Positions 45,717-54,873 of a DNA stretch of 64,000 nt are shown here, piece by piece (positions within the stretch are counted from its first letter, which is position 1; each line of letters begins with the position of its first letter). The notes beneath the pieces were generated by a model, which did no database searches, was not told the DNA's origin, and worked only from the letters and a program-made list of their open reading frames with translations. The position numbers and the translations under genes are program-made. This DNA is from Mesorhizobium sp. ORS 3359 (lineage in GTDB: Bacteria; Pseudomonadota; Alphaproteobacteria; Rhizobiales; Rhizobiaceae), in NCBI GenBank assembly GCA_000824845.1, contig CCNC01000185.1, forward strand, positions 1-64,000, given 5' to 3'.

Positions 45717-47219
45717 ATGCAGGGGACTCGCATCGCTTTTGGTCCGTTCGTACTCGATCCCGGCACCGGGACGCTCCTTAAAGGGCGTATCCCGATCGCC
45801 GTTGGGCATCGAGGGCTGACGTTGCTTGCCGCGCTTGCGGCACGGCCGGGCGAAATCCTGACCAAGACCGAATTGATGGACGCTGCCTGGCCGGGGACCG
45901 CTGTTGAGGAAGGCAACCTTACCGTCCAGATCGCGACAATAAGAAAGGTTCTTGGTCCGGCTGACAACGGCGGCGAGTGGATCGCCACCGTGCCTCGCGT
46001 CGGCTACCGCTTTACCGGGACGATTGAGCCGGTGGCGAGCACACCCTCCAAACCGATGCCGGCATCCGGCAAACCGTCGATTGCGGTGCTGCCTTTTGCC
46101 AATTTGGGCGGCGATCAGGACCAGCAATATCTCAGTGACGGCATAACCGAGGACATAATCACGGAGCTGGCCAGATTTCGCTCCCTCCTCGTCATCGCAC
46201 GCAACTCGTCTTTTCAGTTTCGCCATCCGGCACTCGACATCGCCGAAGTCCGTCGCAAACTCGGGGTTCGCTACCTCGTCGAAGGCAGCATACGAAAGCT
46301 TGGCGATCGCATTCGCATCACCACACAATTGATTGACGCCGCCACCGGCACTCACCTGTGGGCCCAACGGTACGACCGGGCCCTCAACGACATCTTCGCC
46401 TTGCAAGACGAGGTTGCCGCGCTCATCGCCTCAATGGTCGAAGGCCAAACGGAGGCCGACTCGGCAAGCCGCTCCAGGCGCAAGCCTCCAGCCGATTGGG
46501 ATGCATACGACTACTATCTGCAAGGGCGCGCGCTCTTCCATCGATATGAACTGGACAAGTCCGAGCCGCTGTTCGTTCGATGCGTCGAGCTCGATTCGAC
46601 CTTCGCTCAAGGCCACGCCTTCCTCGCCCAGGCCCTCGTTGGCAGATTCTGGTATGACAACGATCCGAGGACGCTACAGAAGGCTTGGGACTCGGCCCGA
46701 ACGGCGCTCGATCTCGACAGGAGCGACGGCGTCTGTCACCAGAGCATGGGACTGGTGCTTACGCATATGCGCCAGCACAGCGATGCGGGAATGCATTTCG
46801 AGCGAGCACGCTCGCTGAACCCGCTGGACGTGAACATCGCAGGAGATTACGCAAGCTGGCTCAATTATGGCGGACGGGCCGAGACGGCGCTCAACGTGCT
46901 CGAAAGTGCGCTGCTGCGCGACCCGTTACCTCCGACATGGTTCTGGGAGGTGAAGGGCAGCTCGCTTTTCCTGCTCGGAAGATACTCGGAAGCCCTCGGT
47001 TCGTATCAGAAGGCCGGAGACCATTTCTTCTCTCATGCCTTCCTCGCGGCGACTTACGCGCATTTGGGCGAGATGGAGAAGGCGTACGCTGAAGTCGAGG
47101 AAACACTGATGAGGAAACACGACGTGACTGTTCGGCTGATTTCAGGTCTCCCGTTCGCCGACCCGGTCGCTCTCGAGCTTTTCACATCAGGCTTCAGAAA
47201 GGCCGGTTTTCCAGTGTGA
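45717..47219 (+). CDS. wHTH-TolB-like-TPR signalling/regulatory protein
   Basis: A 500-residue soluble protein: OmpR/CadC-type winged helix (residues ~5-105; LTKTELMDAAWPGTAVEEGN, VGYRFTG), a TolB/FlgO-like alpha/beta domain (~118-250; IAVLPFANLGGDQDQQYLSD, LARFRSLLVIARNSSFQF) and TPR repeats (~265-495). Such proteins were often annotated as adenylate cyclases, but no cyclase domain is here. No membrane segment between wHTH and the rest, unlike CadC. Its stop overlaps the GTG of the MFS gene, so it probably regulates or is co-produced with that carrier. Confidence 0.85.
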   Translation: MQGTRIAFGPFVLDPGTGTLLKGRIPIAVGHRGLTLLAALAARPGEILTKTELMDAAWPGTAVEEGNLTVQIATIRKVLGPADNGGEWIATVPRVGYRFTGTIEPVASTPSKPMPASGKPSIAVLPFANLGGDQDQQYLSDGITEDIITELARFRSLLVIARNSSFQFRHPALDIAEVRRKLGVRYLVEGSIRKLGDRIRITTQLIDAATGTHLWAQRYDRALNDIFALQDEVAALIASMVEGQTEADSASRSRRKPPADWDAYDYYLQGRALFHRYELDKSEPLFVRCVELDSTFAQGHAFLAQALVGRFWYDNDPRTLQKAWDSARTALDLDRSDGVCHQSMGLVLTHMRQHSDAGMHFERARSLNPLDVNIAGDYASWLNYGGRAETALNVLESALLRDPLPPTWFWEVKGSSLFLLGRYSEALGSYQKAGDHFFSHAFLAATYAHLGEMEKAYAEVEETLMRKHDVTVRLISGLPFADPVALELFTSGFRKAGFPV

Positions 47220-48457
47220 ACGCCACCGCCGTCGCACTCGGCCTCAACGCCAACTGGAAGCAGTTTTCGCTGCTGGTGCTGATCAACGCCTTCGTCGGCG
47301 GGATGGTGGGCATCGAGCGGACCGTCGTGCCGCTGATCGGCGCAGAGGAATTCGGCGTCGCTTCCACCACGCTGGTCGTCTCCTTCATCGTCAGCTTCGG
47401 CGTGGTCAAGGCCTGCGCCAACCTCGTCTCCGGTCAACTCGCCGACACATGGGGCCGCAAGCGCGTGCTGGTCCTGGGCTGGCTGTTCGGCCTGCCGGTG
47501 CCTTTCATCATCATCTGGGCCCCGAGCTGGGGCTGGATTGTCGCCGCCAATGCGCTGCTCGGCATCAACCAGGGTTTCGCCTGGTCGATGACGGTGATCA
47601 TGAAAGTCGATCTCGTCGGACCGAAATCGCGCGGGCTGGCCGTCGGCCTCAACGAGTTCGCCGGCTACCTCGCCGTCGGCATCACCGCCTTCCTCACCGG
47701 CCATCTCGCCAGCCGCTACGGGCTGCGGCCAGTGCCGATCTATCTCGGCGTCGGCTATGCGATCATGGGTGCGACGCTGTCGATCCTGCTGGTGCGCGAC
47801 ACACGCGGGCATGTGCGGCTGGAGCTGGCGGACCACCCAAAACAGGCTTCGCCGCTCAGCTTCCGCGAAATCTTCATGCTGACTTCGTTCGGAGACCGCA
47901 ACCTGTTCGCCGCCTCCCAGGCCGGCCTGGTGAACAATCTGAATGACGGCATGAGCTGGGGGCTGTTTCCGCTCTTCTTCGTCGCCAATGGGCTGGGCGT
48001 CGAGCGCATCGGCATCCTCAAGGCGGTCTATCCGGCGGTGTGGGGCGTCCTGCAGGTCGCGACCGGGCCGCTGAGCGACCGGTGGGGTCGCAAGGGCCTG
48101 ATCGTCGCCGGCATGTGGGTGCAGGCGGCGGGACTTCTCTTGACCGCCATGACGCGCGATTTCGGCTGGTGGCTGCTCGCCAGTCTTTTGCTCGGTCTCG
48201 GCACGGCGATGGTCTATCCAAGCCTGATCGCGGCGGTGTCGGACGCCTCGCATCCGTCGTGGCGAGCGCGCTCGCTCAGCGTCTACCGCTTCTGGCGCGA
48301 CCTCGGCTACGCAATTGGCGCCCTCACCGCGGGCCTGATCGCCGATTTCTTCGGCTTCGTCGCGGCGTTCGGGGCCATCGCGGCGCTGACGTTCCTGTCG
48401 GGCGCGATCGTCGCGATAGCGATGCGCGAGACGCATGTCGCCGGCCAGTCTCCGTAA
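47216..48457 (+). CDS. MFS transporter
   Basis: A 413-residue major facilitator with about twelve helices. The loop 2-3 motif G-x3-D-x2-GRR is present as GQLADTWGRKRVLVLG, and the second-half equivalent is GPLSDRWGRKGLIVAG. It starts at GTG 47216, with GTGA overlapping the stop of the preceding regulator gene. Substrate unknown; the partner regulator suggests an efflux carrier controlled by an internal signal. Confidence 0.92.
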   Translation: MNATAVALGLNANWKQFSLLVLINAFVGGMVGIERTVVPLIGAEEFGVASTTLVVSFIVSFGVVKACANLVSGQLADTWGRKRVLVLGWLFGLPVPFIIIWAPSWGWIVAANALLGINQGFAWSMTVIMKVDLVGPKSRGLAVGLNEFAGYLAVGITAFLTGHLASRYGLRPVPIYLGVGYAIMGATLSILLVRDTRGHVRLELADHPKQASPLSFREIFMLTSFGDRNLFAASQAGLVNNLNDGMSWGLFPLFFVANGLGVERIGILKAVYPAVWGVLQVATGPLSDRWGRKGLIVAGMWVQAAGLLLTAMTRDFGWWLLASLLLGLGTAMVYPSLIAAVSDASHPSWRARSLSVYRFWRDLGYAIGALTAGLIADFFGFVAAFGAIAALTFLSGAIVAIAMRETHVAGQSP

Positions 48458-48576
48458 GGCGATGGTTAACGCAGGCCTCGAACAAGGTTTCCGTTTACGA
48501 TATCGTAAGCTTGTTGCTGCGGGGTACTCGCCGGTCCGCTACAATTGCGGCAGTTGAGTTTCCTTTGAGATCGCGC

Positions 48577-49662
48577 ATGAGCAGCCCCAACCGCATGCCG
48601 TGGGTGGACACGGCAAAAGGCCTCTCCATCATCCTGGTGGTGATGATGTACTCGGCCTACAACACCGGCGAATATACTGGCGGAGTCGGCTTCCTGCACT
48701 ATGTCATCGGCTTCGCGACGCCCTTCCGCATGCCGGAATTCTTCCTGATCTCAGGCCTGTTCCTGCCGCAGGTGATCGACCGGCCGTGGCGGCGTTATGT
48801 CGACCGCCGCGTCGTCCACTATCTCTATTTCTACGTGCTGTGGGCCATCATCTCGATCGGACTGAAGATCGGCATCTTCAGCCGCGATCCGGCCGGCATG
48901 CTGCACGATCTGGCAATGGCCGTCGTCCAGCCCTATGGCGTGTTGTGGTTCATCTACATGCTGGCGGTTTTCGGGATCGCGATCCGCGTGCTGCGCGAAT
49001 TCAGAGTGCCGCATTGGATCGTCATCTTGGCTGCCGCCGCACTGCAGATGTGGGCGCCGAAGCCGGACAGCTACGCGCTCGAGCAGTTCGCGGCCTATTT
49101 CGTGTTCTTCTATCTCGGCTTCGTGCTCGCGCCGCTGATCTTCCGGCTGGTGGAATGGACGCAGGCTCGTCCGGCGATCACCGTCGCGGGCCTGCTCGCC
49201 TGGGCGCTCGTCAACGGGCTGCTCGTCTATTCGCCGGGCTATGCAATGCAGCCGGTCGGCATGCAGATGGGCCTGGCGGCATGGCCGCCATTGCATCTGG
49301 CGCTGGCCGTCGCAGGCGCGGTGGCGCTGTGCGTTGCCGGCGGCTTCCTGTCGAAATTCGCTTCCATGGAATGGCTGCGCTGGCTCGGCGAGCATTCGCT
49401 GGTCGTCTATGTCGCCTTCACCATTCCGATGTCGATCTTCCGCGGTGTCATGCTGGCGAGCGGCCTTCTGACCGACACCGGCATGCTGAGCCTGGCTGTG
49501 CTGCTTGTCTCGGTCATCAGCCCGGTGGTGCTCTATTTCATCGTCAAGCGCATCGGCTTCGGCGCCTTCCTGTTCGAGCGGCCGGCCTGGGCGCATGTCG
49601 ATGGGCCAAACGCCGCGAAGGCCTCCAAGCCAATGACGCGGCCGGCGCGCGAAGCGGCCTGA
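48577..49662 (+). CDS. acyltransferase 3 family membrane protein
   Basis: A 361-residue integral membrane protein with ten predicted helices, matching Acyl_transf_3/OpgC-like O-acyltransferases. The N-terminus begins MPWVDTAKGLSIILVVMMYS, where the active-site His of the typical R/H-x-D/H pattern would be expected but reads Y in MMYS. The PEFFLISGLFLPQVIDRPWR block is typical. ATG 48577 (GAGA upstream) chosen over the long open frame from 48040, which overlaps the MFS gene. Likely modifies an exopolysaccharide or glucan. Confidence 0.85.
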   Translation: MSSPNRMPWVDTAKGLSIILVVMMYSAYNTGEYTGGVGFLHYVIGFATPFRMPEFFLISGLFLPQVIDRPWRRYVDRRVVHYLYFYVLWAIISIGLKIGIFSRDPAGMLHDLAMAVVQPYGVLWFIYMLAVFGIAIRVLREFRVPHWIVILAAAALQMWAPKPDSYALEQFAAYFVFFYLGFVLAPLIFRLVEWTQARPAITVAGLLAWALVNGLLVYSPGYAMQPVGMQMGLAAWPPLHLALAVAGAVALCVAGGFLSKFASMEWLRWLGEHSLVVYVAFTIPMSIFRGVMLASGLLTDTGMLSLAVLLVSVISPVVLYFIVKRIGFGAFLFERPAWAHVDGPNAAKASKPMTRPAREAA

Positions 49663-49683
49663 CCGGCCGCCTTCCACCGGTCC

Positions 49684-50322
49684 TTACTTGCTATCGTGTC
49701 CCGGACGCTTTGCGGCCTTGATCTTGCCGCTGCTGCCGCCGCCACAGAAAAAGCAGCCGCCGCCATCGGATTCCAGCCCCGACACGCCGGAAGGCATCGC
49801 CAGCTCCTGCAGCACATCGCCCGTGTCGGGATCGACGCGCACCAGATCGCCTTCATCGCCCTCCCAGGTGGCGTGCCAGAGCTCGCCGTCTACCCAGGTG
49901 ACGCCGGTGACGACGCGCTTGGATTCGATCGTGCGGATCACTCTGCCCGTTTCAGGATCGATCTGATGGATCTTATGCGCCCGGTATTCGCCGACCCAAA
50001 GCGAACCCTCGGCCCAGGCCATGCCTGAATCGCCGCCATTGCCGGGGGCAGGAATGGTGGCGACGACCTTGCCGATCTTCGGGTCGACCTTGTGGATGCG
50101 GTCCTCGGCAATCTGGTAAAGAAACTCGCCATCGAAGGCAGTGCCGGCATGCGAGGCGACATCGATCGTACGCACGATCTTGGCGCTGTCGGGATCGAGC
50201 GCGTTCAGCTTGTCGCCACTGGCGAACCAGATATTTTGGCCGTCATAGGTGACGCCATTGACGCGCTCGACGCCGGGGAACGGTCCGTATTCGCGCAGGA
50301 TCTCGGCAGCGGCTCGTTTCAT
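49684..50322 (-). CDS. beta-propeller protein, glutaminyl-cyclotransferase-like
   Basis: A 212-residue all-beta repeat protein. About five repeats of the form G-x-(LI)W-(x)n-D-P-(DE)-(TS)-G are visible, for example LYQIAEDRIHKVDPKIGKVV and GELWHATWEGDEGDLVRVDP. It ends with a CFFCGGGSSGK motif, a CxxC in a Gly-rich tail. No signal peptide. ATG 50322 has GGAGGT five bases upstream. Together with the HTH gene (50354-51574), 31 bp upstream on the same strand, and the divergent DUF899 gene it forms a group seen in several Rhizobiales. Confidence 0.8.
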   Translation of the reverse strand: MKRAAAEILREYGPFPGVERVNGVTYDGQNIWFASGDKLNALDPDSAKIVRTIDVASHAGTAFDGEFLYQIAEDRIHKVDPKIGKVVATIPAPGNGGDSGMAWAEGSLWVGEYRAHKIHQIDPETGRVIRTIESKRVVTGVTWVDGELWHATWEGDEGDLVRVDPDTGDVLQELAMPSGVSGLESDGGGCFFCGGGSSGKIKAAKRPGHDSK

Positions 50323-50353
50323 TTTCGACCTCCATTCGAACAATGACCGCAGA

Positions 50354-51574
50354 CTAGTCGGTCGGCAGCGGACCCGGGAGTAACAACACAGTCGGGAATC
50401 CGGTCACCGGCGGCATCATCCAGCGGCGCGCCCGGCCGCGGCCGACCGGCTGCACCTTATTCTGCGTCGACAGCTCTTCCAGCGCTCGCTGCACGGTGCG
50501 CGCGCTGGCGCCGAGCGCGATTGCCAGCGCCGAGCTCGACCAGGCCTCGCCATCGGTCAGGAAGGCAAGCACCGCGCCATGCTCGTCTTCGACCGGCAGC
50601 GCCAGCACGACGACGTCGGCGGCATTGAGGGGCGTCAGCGCAAACCCGGCGGCGGTCGCATTGATCTCGGCCAACCCGGCGAGCTCGGCGCGCAGCCGCC
50701 CCATCTCGACCCTCAGCCGCGCGCGATGCGATTCATCCGCGTGCCTTGCCCGAAAGGCGCGTCTCAACAGCACTTCTCGCGAGGCATCCGCCGGCCATGC
50801 CTCGGCAAGCGTGCGCGCCAGCGCGAACAACACCGGCCGTGTCGCCAGCGAGACGACCGCATCGGCCTCGCGCACCACGTTGCGGCAGGCATCGATGACC
50901 AGCGCGCCCGAGGTCAGCAGCGTCTCGACCTCGTCGAGCAGCAGATCTTTCTCTGTGCCGCGCGCGATCAGCCGGCCGACCGGCGTGTTCAAGACCAGGG
51001 ATGCCGCTTCGACTTCGGCCTTCAAGGCCGGGATGTTGGCTTCGTAAGCGGCCAGCGATGCCCGGCCGAACGCCGAGCGCGCCGCCTTCGTCCTCAGACG
51101 CCTGACCGCGATGCCGGCCGCGGCCAGTTCATGCGCGACGCGCGCAACCGGCGGCAGCGGCGCCGGATCGAAATCCGAGAGCAGCCGCTCGGCCTCGTCA
51201 AGCCGGCCGATCAGGATGAGGCGGCGCGCCTCGAGGCTGCCGGCATAGGCGGCGTTCAGCCGGTCGCCATGCGCGGCAAGCGTGGCGCGGGCGGACCGCA
51301 AGGCCTTTTCCGGCCAGCCGAGGTCGCGCGAGACCAGCGCGATCTCGGCCTCGGCGACGACGCAGCGCGCGCGGGCAACGGCTTCCTTCGGGCTGAAGGC
51401 GCGGACGGCGTCCTTCAGCAGCGCCTTTGCCTTGGCGAAATCACCGAGCTGCGCCATCGCGATGCCGCGCAGCGCCAGCGCTGGCGCGTCGTCGCGCAGC
51501 GCGACGCGCTTCAAGGCGCCGAGCGGATCGCCCGCGGCGAGCGCGCGCCCGGCGGCGTTGATCAGCGAGTCCAT
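50354..51574 (-). CDS. HTH-containing regulator with a long helical N-terminal region
   Basis: A 406-residue protein: residues ~1-260 are Ala/Leu/Arg-rich helical repeats of TPR type (GIAMAQLGDFAKAKALLKDA), and the C-terminus is a winged helix (WSSSALAIALGASARTVQRAL then EELSTQNKVQPVGRG). Probably a cytosolic transcription factor. Divergent from the DUF899 gene across a 120-bp gap, and upstream of the beta-propeller gene on the same strand. Effector not inferable. Confidence 0.75.
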   Translation of the reverse strand: MDSLINAAGRALAAGDPLGALKRVALRDDAPALALRGIAMAQLGDFAKAKALLKDAVRAFSPKEAVARARCVVAEAEIALVSRDLGWPEKALRSARATLAAHGDRLNAAYAGSLEARRLILIGRLDEAERLLSDFDPAPLPPVARVAHELAAAGIAVRRLRTKAARSAFGRASLAAYEANIPALKAEVEAASLVLNTPVGRLIARGTEKDLLLDEVETLLTSGALVIDACRNVVREADAVVSLATRPVLFALARTLAEAWPADASREVLLRRAFRARHADESHRARLRVEMGRLRAELAGLAEINATAAGFALTPLNAADVVVLALPVEDEHGAVLAFLTDGEAWSSSALAIALGASARTVQRALEELSTQNKVQPVGRGRARRWMMPPVTGFPTVLLLPGPLPTD

Positions 51575-51694
51575 GCCGCCGCCTCAGGGCCCGCCGCATG
51601 AAATCGCGTCACACTTGTAACTCTCACCATCCAACCATGCGGCCTATGTCTGTCCCTGTCACCCCCAACCAAACCCAAGAACGGGACAAGAGCA

Positions 51695-52444
51695 ATGACC
51701 CAACAGATGAAGACACCGCCGGTCGTTTCGCAGGAAGCGTGGGAAGGCGCTTATGAAGAACTGCTGGTCAAGGAAAAGGCGATGACCCGCGCCCGCGACG
51801 CGTTGGCCGCCGAACGCCGCCGCATGCCGTGGATGGAAGTGACGAAGGATTATGTGTTCGACGGCCCGAACGGCAAGGCGAGCCTGCTCGACCTCTTCGA
51901 AGGCCGCCGCCAGCTCGTGATCTACCGCGCCTTCTTCGAGCCGGGCGTCTATGGCTGGCCCGAACATGCCTGCCGCGGCTGCTCGCTCGGCGCCGACATG
52001 GTCGGCAACCTCGCCCATCTCAACGCCCGCGACACCACGCTTGCCTATGCCTCGCGCGCGCCGCAGGCCGACATCCAGCGGTTGAAGCAACAGATGGACT
52101 GGAAAATGCCCTGGTACACCATCACCGACAGCTGGGATAAGGATTTCGGCGTCGACCAATGGCACGGCCACAACGTCTTCATCCATGACGGCAAGCGCAT
52201 CTTCCGCACCTATTTCGTCAACAATCGCGGCGACGAAGCCTTCGGCACCGTGTGGAGCTATCTCGACGTCACGCCGCTCGGCCGGCAGGAGGTGTGGGAG
52301 GATTCGCCCGAGGGCTATCCGCAAACCCAGACGTACAAATGGTGGAACTGGCACGACAATTACGAGGAAGGCGCCGCGCCCGACCAGAGATGGGTCGAGG
52401 TCTCGGATGCCGGCGAAGCGGCGTTCCGCAACAAGAGCGCCTGA
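51695..52444 (+). CDS. DUF899 thioredoxin-fold protein
   Basis: A 249-residue protein of the DUF899 family, a thioredoxin-like fold: KASLLDLFEGRRQLVIYRAF, then the C-x2-C position HACRGCSLGADMV and GHNVFIHDGKRIFRTYFVNN. Probable thiol peroxidase or disulfide reductase; its redox partner is not apparent. It is divergent from the HTH gene and followed by a small membrane protein gene. An upstream ATG candidate sits at 51695 with GGGACAAG before it. Confidence 0.88.
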   Translation: MTQQMKTPPVVSQEAWEGAYEELLVKEKAMTRARDALAAERRRMPWMEVTKDYVFDGPNGKASLLDLFEGRRQLVIYRAFFEPGVYGWPEHACRGCSLGADMVGNLAHLNARDTTLAYASRAPQADIQRLKQQMDWKMPWYTITDSWDKDFGVDQWHGHNVFIHDGKRIFRTYFVNNRGDEAFGTVWSYLDVTPLGRQEVWEDSPEGYPQTQTYKWWNWHDNYEEGAAPDQRWVEVSDAGEAAFRNKSA

Positions 52445-52548
52445 GCCTGAAGCGACTCCGGCGGCGGTCCACACGCCGCCGAAGCCGATCTCGCCAAGCC
52501 TTTATCTCTCAGGTGCTTGCAACCTGACCGCTTCAGAAGGTGAATGTT

Positions 52549-52791
52549 ATGAGAATCGACAATTCCGCCCCTCGCCCAACCGGCTTGAGCGGCTTCGGCC
52601 TCGCCGACTGGCTGTGCCTTGCCGCGGCGCCAACCTTCGCCATGATGGCGCTGCTGACGGCTGCCTATGGCGACCACGACATGATGTGCATGTCGGGCGC
52701 TTCCGTGCTCAGCGGCATGGCGCCGATGTATCTGCTGATGGCCGGCTTCCATCTCGCGCCATGGCTGCGGCTGGCAGCAAGGCGCGGGTGA
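52549..52791 (+). CDS. small membrane protein
   Basis: 80 residues with two hydrophobic segments, LADWLCLAAAPTFAMMALLT and SGMAPMYLLMAGFHLAPWLR, joined by a short acidic/Met-rich loop (YGDHDMMCMSG). ATG 52549 is preferred to 52540 because AAGG lies closer to the right spacing. It lies 105 bp after the DUF899 gene and may be on its transcript. Function unknown; the His/Met/Cys loop might bind a metal. Confidence 0.65.
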   Translation: MRIDNSAPRPTGLSGFGLADWLCLAAAPTFAMMALLTAAYGDHDMMCMSGASVLSGMAPMYLLMAGFHLAPWLRLAARRG

Positions 52792-52808
52792 GACTGAAGG
52801 ATTCGATT

Positions 52809-54863
52809 TCAGGTCAGGCCATGCGTCTGTTTGACCTGCAGAATGGACTCGACAAGCTCCTGGTCCTTGTAAGGTTTCACGAGCAAGGGAACATCAGGCG
52901 GCAGATCGCCGATCGCCTTGGTGTCGGCGTAGCCGGTAATGATGACCGCCGGCCAGTCTGCCTTTAGGTTGCGCGCAAATCGGATCACGTCCAAGCCTGA
53001 CACGAGCGGCATGGCGAAATCAGTGACGATCACGTCGAAGTCCTGTGGAGCCTTCTCGATCCTGGCCAGCGCCTCGGCACCGCCGGCGGCGCATGTCACC
53101 TCGAAGCCGCTTTGCCTCAATGAGGAAGCCGTCAACTCGCGTAGCGCATCGCTGTCGTCGACCAACAGTATGGACGGCCGGGCGCCATTGCCGTCAACGC
53201 GAGGCCGGCTGAGCTGGCTCTGCTCGATCGACCGAGCCGGCTGTTCCAACGATCGCGGCAGCCACAGCTGCATCGCAGTGCCTCGCCCGACAACACTCTC
53301 GATCCGAAGCGTGCCCCCTGACTGCTTTGCAAAGCCGTATACGGTGCTCAAGCCGAGGCCGGTGCCCTTACCGACGGGCTTCGTCGTGAAAAAGGGCTCT
53401 ATGACCTTCGCCACGAGATCGGCCGGAATGCCCGAACCGGTATCGATGACCGAGATGACGACATAGTCGCCGGCTCCCAATTCGTCGGCACGACTGTCGA
53501 TCGTGCGATTTTCAGCGCGGATCGAGATCAAACCGCCCGTGGGCATTGCGTCTCGCGCGTTGAAAACCAGGTTCATAAGGGCGAGTTCGAGTTGGCTTCC
53601 GTCCACCAGCACAGGCCAGACCGAGTCGTCTATATTCCATTCGAAACGAACAAGACCTCCGAGCACCGGCGCGACGAGCCCGTTCAGCGGCTCGACGAGC
53701 GTTGCCAGTTGCAAAGCTTCGGGCTTCAGACGCTGACGCCGGGAGAAGGCGAGCATGCGATTAACGAGGTCGGCGCCCTGCTTGGCCGAGCGCCTTGTAA
53801 GGTCGAGCACTTTCTTCGCCTGCTCATCGAGCACGGTGCTGCGCTCCAGAAGCCCGAGCCCACTGAGAATCGTCGCGAGCAGGTTGTTGAAATCATGGGC
53901 AAGTCCGCCTGTAAGCTTGCCTATCGCATCAAGACGCTGCGCCTTTAGCAGCCTGTCTTCAAGTTCGCGCCGCTCGGTGATGTCGAGCAGCGTGCCGACA
54001 ATCTCGTCCGTGTTGTCCACGGGACTATGCGAGATGACGCCCTGGTCCAGGAAGCTGCGGTATTTGCCGTCCGCGCATTGCCAGCGGAACTCGCAGCTGT
54101 AGGAGCCGGCTGCTTTGGCGCCAAGCAGAGCGGCCTCGACGTCCGGCAAGTCGTCCGGATGCACACGGCTCAAGCCAAAGCCAGGCTCGGACGTCAGCCG
54201 CTCGGGAGAAAATCCGGTCAAACGCTCGATCCCGCTGGTGACGAAGCGGGCATCAAAAGGCGGTTCGAGCGACCGGGCATGAAAGCAAACCGGCACCGAC
54301 TGCAGTATGGCTTCCTGGCGCTGTTCCGCGGCACGCAAGGCTCGCTCCGCCTCGAGCCTCGACTTTTGTGATTCCAGCGCCTGCTCCAGCAGTGTCTGCT
54401 CCACGATCGCCTTGCGCTGGATTTCCAGGGTCTTCTCGTGCAATTCGACGAACACGGCCACCTTCGAACGCAGCATGGCTGAATCGAAGGGTTTGAAGAC
54501 GAAATCGACCGCGCCGGCATCGTAGCCGCGCAGCATATGCGCTTCTTCCTTGTTGATCGCGGTCAGGAAGATGATCGGGGTGCGCCTGGACTGCTCTCTT
54601 TGGCGGATCAATGAGGCCGTCTCGTATCCGTCCAAGCCCGGCATCAGAACGTCCAGAAGGATCACGGCGAACTCTTCCTTCAGAAGGAACCGCAATGCCT
54701 CCTCGCCGGATTGTGCGCAGACAACCTCGCCCACTCCAGCCAAGACTTCGCTGATCGCCAGGAGATTGCGATCGTCATCATCGACGGCGAGGATGCGCGC
54801 ACCTTGCGCCACCTCTGAAAGGGCTGCGCGTTGCTCGGATTTGGTCTTCAGCATCCTTTGCAT
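52809..54863 (-). CDS. cytosolic hybrid histidine kinase, REC-PAS-HisKA-HATPase-REC
   Basis: A 684-residue soluble kinase: receiver domain (~18-135; RILAVDDDDRNLLAISEVLA with Asp in VILLDVLMPGLDGYE), coiled coil, PAS (~195-310), H-box GGLAHDFNNLLATI near 322, ATPase domain (~430-545; FFTTKPVGKGTGLGLSTVYG) and a C-terminal receiver (~562-675; Asp in VIVTDFAMPLVSG). No membrane segment. It starts 10 bp after the poly-HAMP kinase gene stops, so the two are co-transcribed and likely exchange phosphate. Confidence 0.92.
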   Translation of the reverse strand: MQRMLKTKSEQRAALSEVAQGARILAVDDDDRNLLAISEVLAGVGEVVCAQSGEEALRFLLKEEFAVILLDVLMPGLDGYETASLIRQREQSRRTPIIFLTAINKEEAHMLRGYDAGAVDFVFKPFDSAMLRSKVAVFVELHEKTLEIQRKAIVEQTLLEQALESQKSRLEAERALRAAEQRQEAILQSVPVCFHARSLEPPFDARFVTSGIERLTGFSPERLTSEPGFGLSRVHPDDLPDVEAALLGAKAAGSYSCEFRWQCADGKYRSFLDQGVISHSPVDNTDEIVGTLLDITERRELEDRLLKAQRLDAIGKLTGGLAHDFNNLLATILSGLGLLERSTVLDEQAKKVLDLTRRSAKQGADLVNRMLAFSRRQRLKPEALQLATLVEPLNGLVAPVLGGLVRFEWNIDDSVWPVLVDGSQLELALMNLVFNARDAMPTGGLISIRAENRTIDSRADELGAGDYVVISVIDTGSGIPADLVAKVIEPFFTTKPVGKGTGLGLSTVYGFAKQSGGTLRIESVVGRGTAMQLWLPRSLEQPARSIEQSQLSRPRVDGNGARPSILLVDDSDALRELTASSLRQSGFEVTCAAGGAEALARIEKAPQDFDVIVTDFAMPLVSGLDVIRFARNLKADWPAVIITGYADTKAIGDLPPDVPLLVKPYKDQELVESILQVKQTHGLT

Positions 54864-54873
54864 TGGCAACCCA

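Noticed and set aside
47054-48436. A 460-codon minus-strand frame antisense to the MFS gene
   Set aside because: His/Arg/Gln/Asp-rich without domains; the MFS protein on the other strand has clear helices and motifs.
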